DNA of 52,274 nt. Origin: an uncultured Alphaproteobacteria bacterium. GTDB lineage: Bacteria > Pseudomonadota > Alphaproteobacteria > Caulobacterales > Aquidulcibacteraceae. Positions 51,928-52,274 of this stretch are shown here, in pieces. Where the stretch lies: assembly GCA_902826245.1 (NCBI GenBank), contig CADEEA010000006.1, positions 29,340-81,613 of the forward strand, given 5' to 3'. Position 1 is the stretch's first letter. Each line of letters begins with the position of its first letter. The position numbers were made by a program, and so were the translations under genes. Below the pieces are notes generated by a model, which was not told where the DNA came from, searched no databases, and saw only the letters and a program-made list of their open reading frames with translations.

Positions 51928-52274
51928 CTAACGGGCAAGCCGTTCGATCGCGCGCTGACGCAAATCATCCGCGCCCGAAACGATTTTGGCGGCGGATTCG
52001 TAAGCGCGCGATATTTCTATGAGCCTTGTGAGCTCGACTACGGGCCGCACGTTCGAACCTTCCAGCGCGCCTTGCACGACGACGCCCTCGAACGTCTGGC
52101 TCGCTTGACCTTGCGCGTCCCAAAGGTTGTCCCCGACCTTTGAGAGCGCGCCAGGCGCGGCGAAAGACGCCACTCCGATGCGACCGGCTTCGACGCCGGC
52201 CACCCGTATTGCGCCGTCGCGCCCGATCGTGGGGCTTTCGCCCTGCGGATCGAACGCGATCGGCGCCCCCCCGG
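51928..52274 (-). CDS. flgF: Flagellar proximal rod protein FlgF, 5' end cut by window
   Basis: The last 115 codons only. PQGESPTIGRDGAIRV, then LSKVGDNLWDAQGQAS and VVVQGALEGSNVRPVVELTR, ending with RLIEISRAYESAAKIV, fit the C-terminal half of FlgF. It lies 13 bases upstream of flgG in the order flgF-flgG-flgA-flgH. The start lies beyond base 52274. Confidence 0.93.
   Translation of the reverse strand, partial: GGAPIAFDPQGESPTIGRDGAIRVAGVEAGRIGVASFAAPGALSKVGDNLWDAQGQASQTFEGVVVQGALEGSNVRPVVELTRLIEISRAYESAAKIVSGADDLRQRAIERLAR

Overview
The window is GC-rich, gene-dense chromosomal DNA from an alphaproteobacterium, most likely order Caulobacterales (Caulobacteraceae or Hyphomonadaceae type). 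The evidence is flbT, flaF and a flagellin in a row, fliX divergent from flgI, the gene order flgF-flgG-flgA-flgH, a COQ9-family protein, an alpha-type DksA with one zinc-finger cysteine, and TTAA-N7-TTAA boxes of the kind bound by CtrA. No rRNA, tRNA, CRISPR array, prophage or intact insertion sequence was seen. Many convergent neighbours overlap by 4 to 36 bases.

Layout. 1-9.5 kb: an rRNA pseudouridine synthase, a two-gene membrane/SPOR-like pair, a Tat-type PhoD phosphatase, a sarcosine-oxidase-like flavoenzyme, a DUF817 membrane protein, an exported M23 peptidase, an exported protein of unknown function, and folE. 9.5-18.8 kb: cysS, a Rieske-flavodoxin fusion, a GFA-fold protein, a TetR regulator with a clear operator, two tandem paralogous lipoproteins, an SseB-like protein, an IscU-like/YjbR/methyltransferase run, an EVE-domain protein and a YceI protein. 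19-26.5 kb: a NatA/NatB-like ABC exporter, a VOC protein, rpsU (apparently starting at CTG), a COQ9 protein, and two glycosyltransferases with a small membrane protein.

26.9-29.7 kb holds the most unusual locus: two adjacent same-strand genes for exported collagen-like proteins. The first has about 76 unbroken Asn-Gly-X triplets. The second has 84 Gly-X-Y triplets and ends in an OmpA-type peptidoglycan-binding domain. Both carry a short Cys motif after the signal peptide and a near-identical Cys-containing domain after the collagen stretch. This suggests a paired surface fibre, one member of which is anchored to the cell wall.

30-37 kb: an exported amidohydrolase, a lipocalin, a frameshifted methyltransferase, and a MoxR ATPase/VWA module with an exported protein between them. 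37-52 kb is largely flagellar: flbT, flaF, a long flagellin, a reduced flagellin-like protein behind a perfect CtrA-type box, flgI-flgJ and a third small gene, fliX, and flgF-flgG-flgA-flgH. Between these lie dksA, a three-repeat PPC exported protein, a DUF2214 protein and katG, which has an OxyR-like dyad upstream.

Several dispersed palindromic (REP-like) repeat families sit in the intergenic gaps. One core, CTTGGA(G/C)CGCCGGC, occurs at three separate places. All functions are read from sequence motifs and context; no database search was run.
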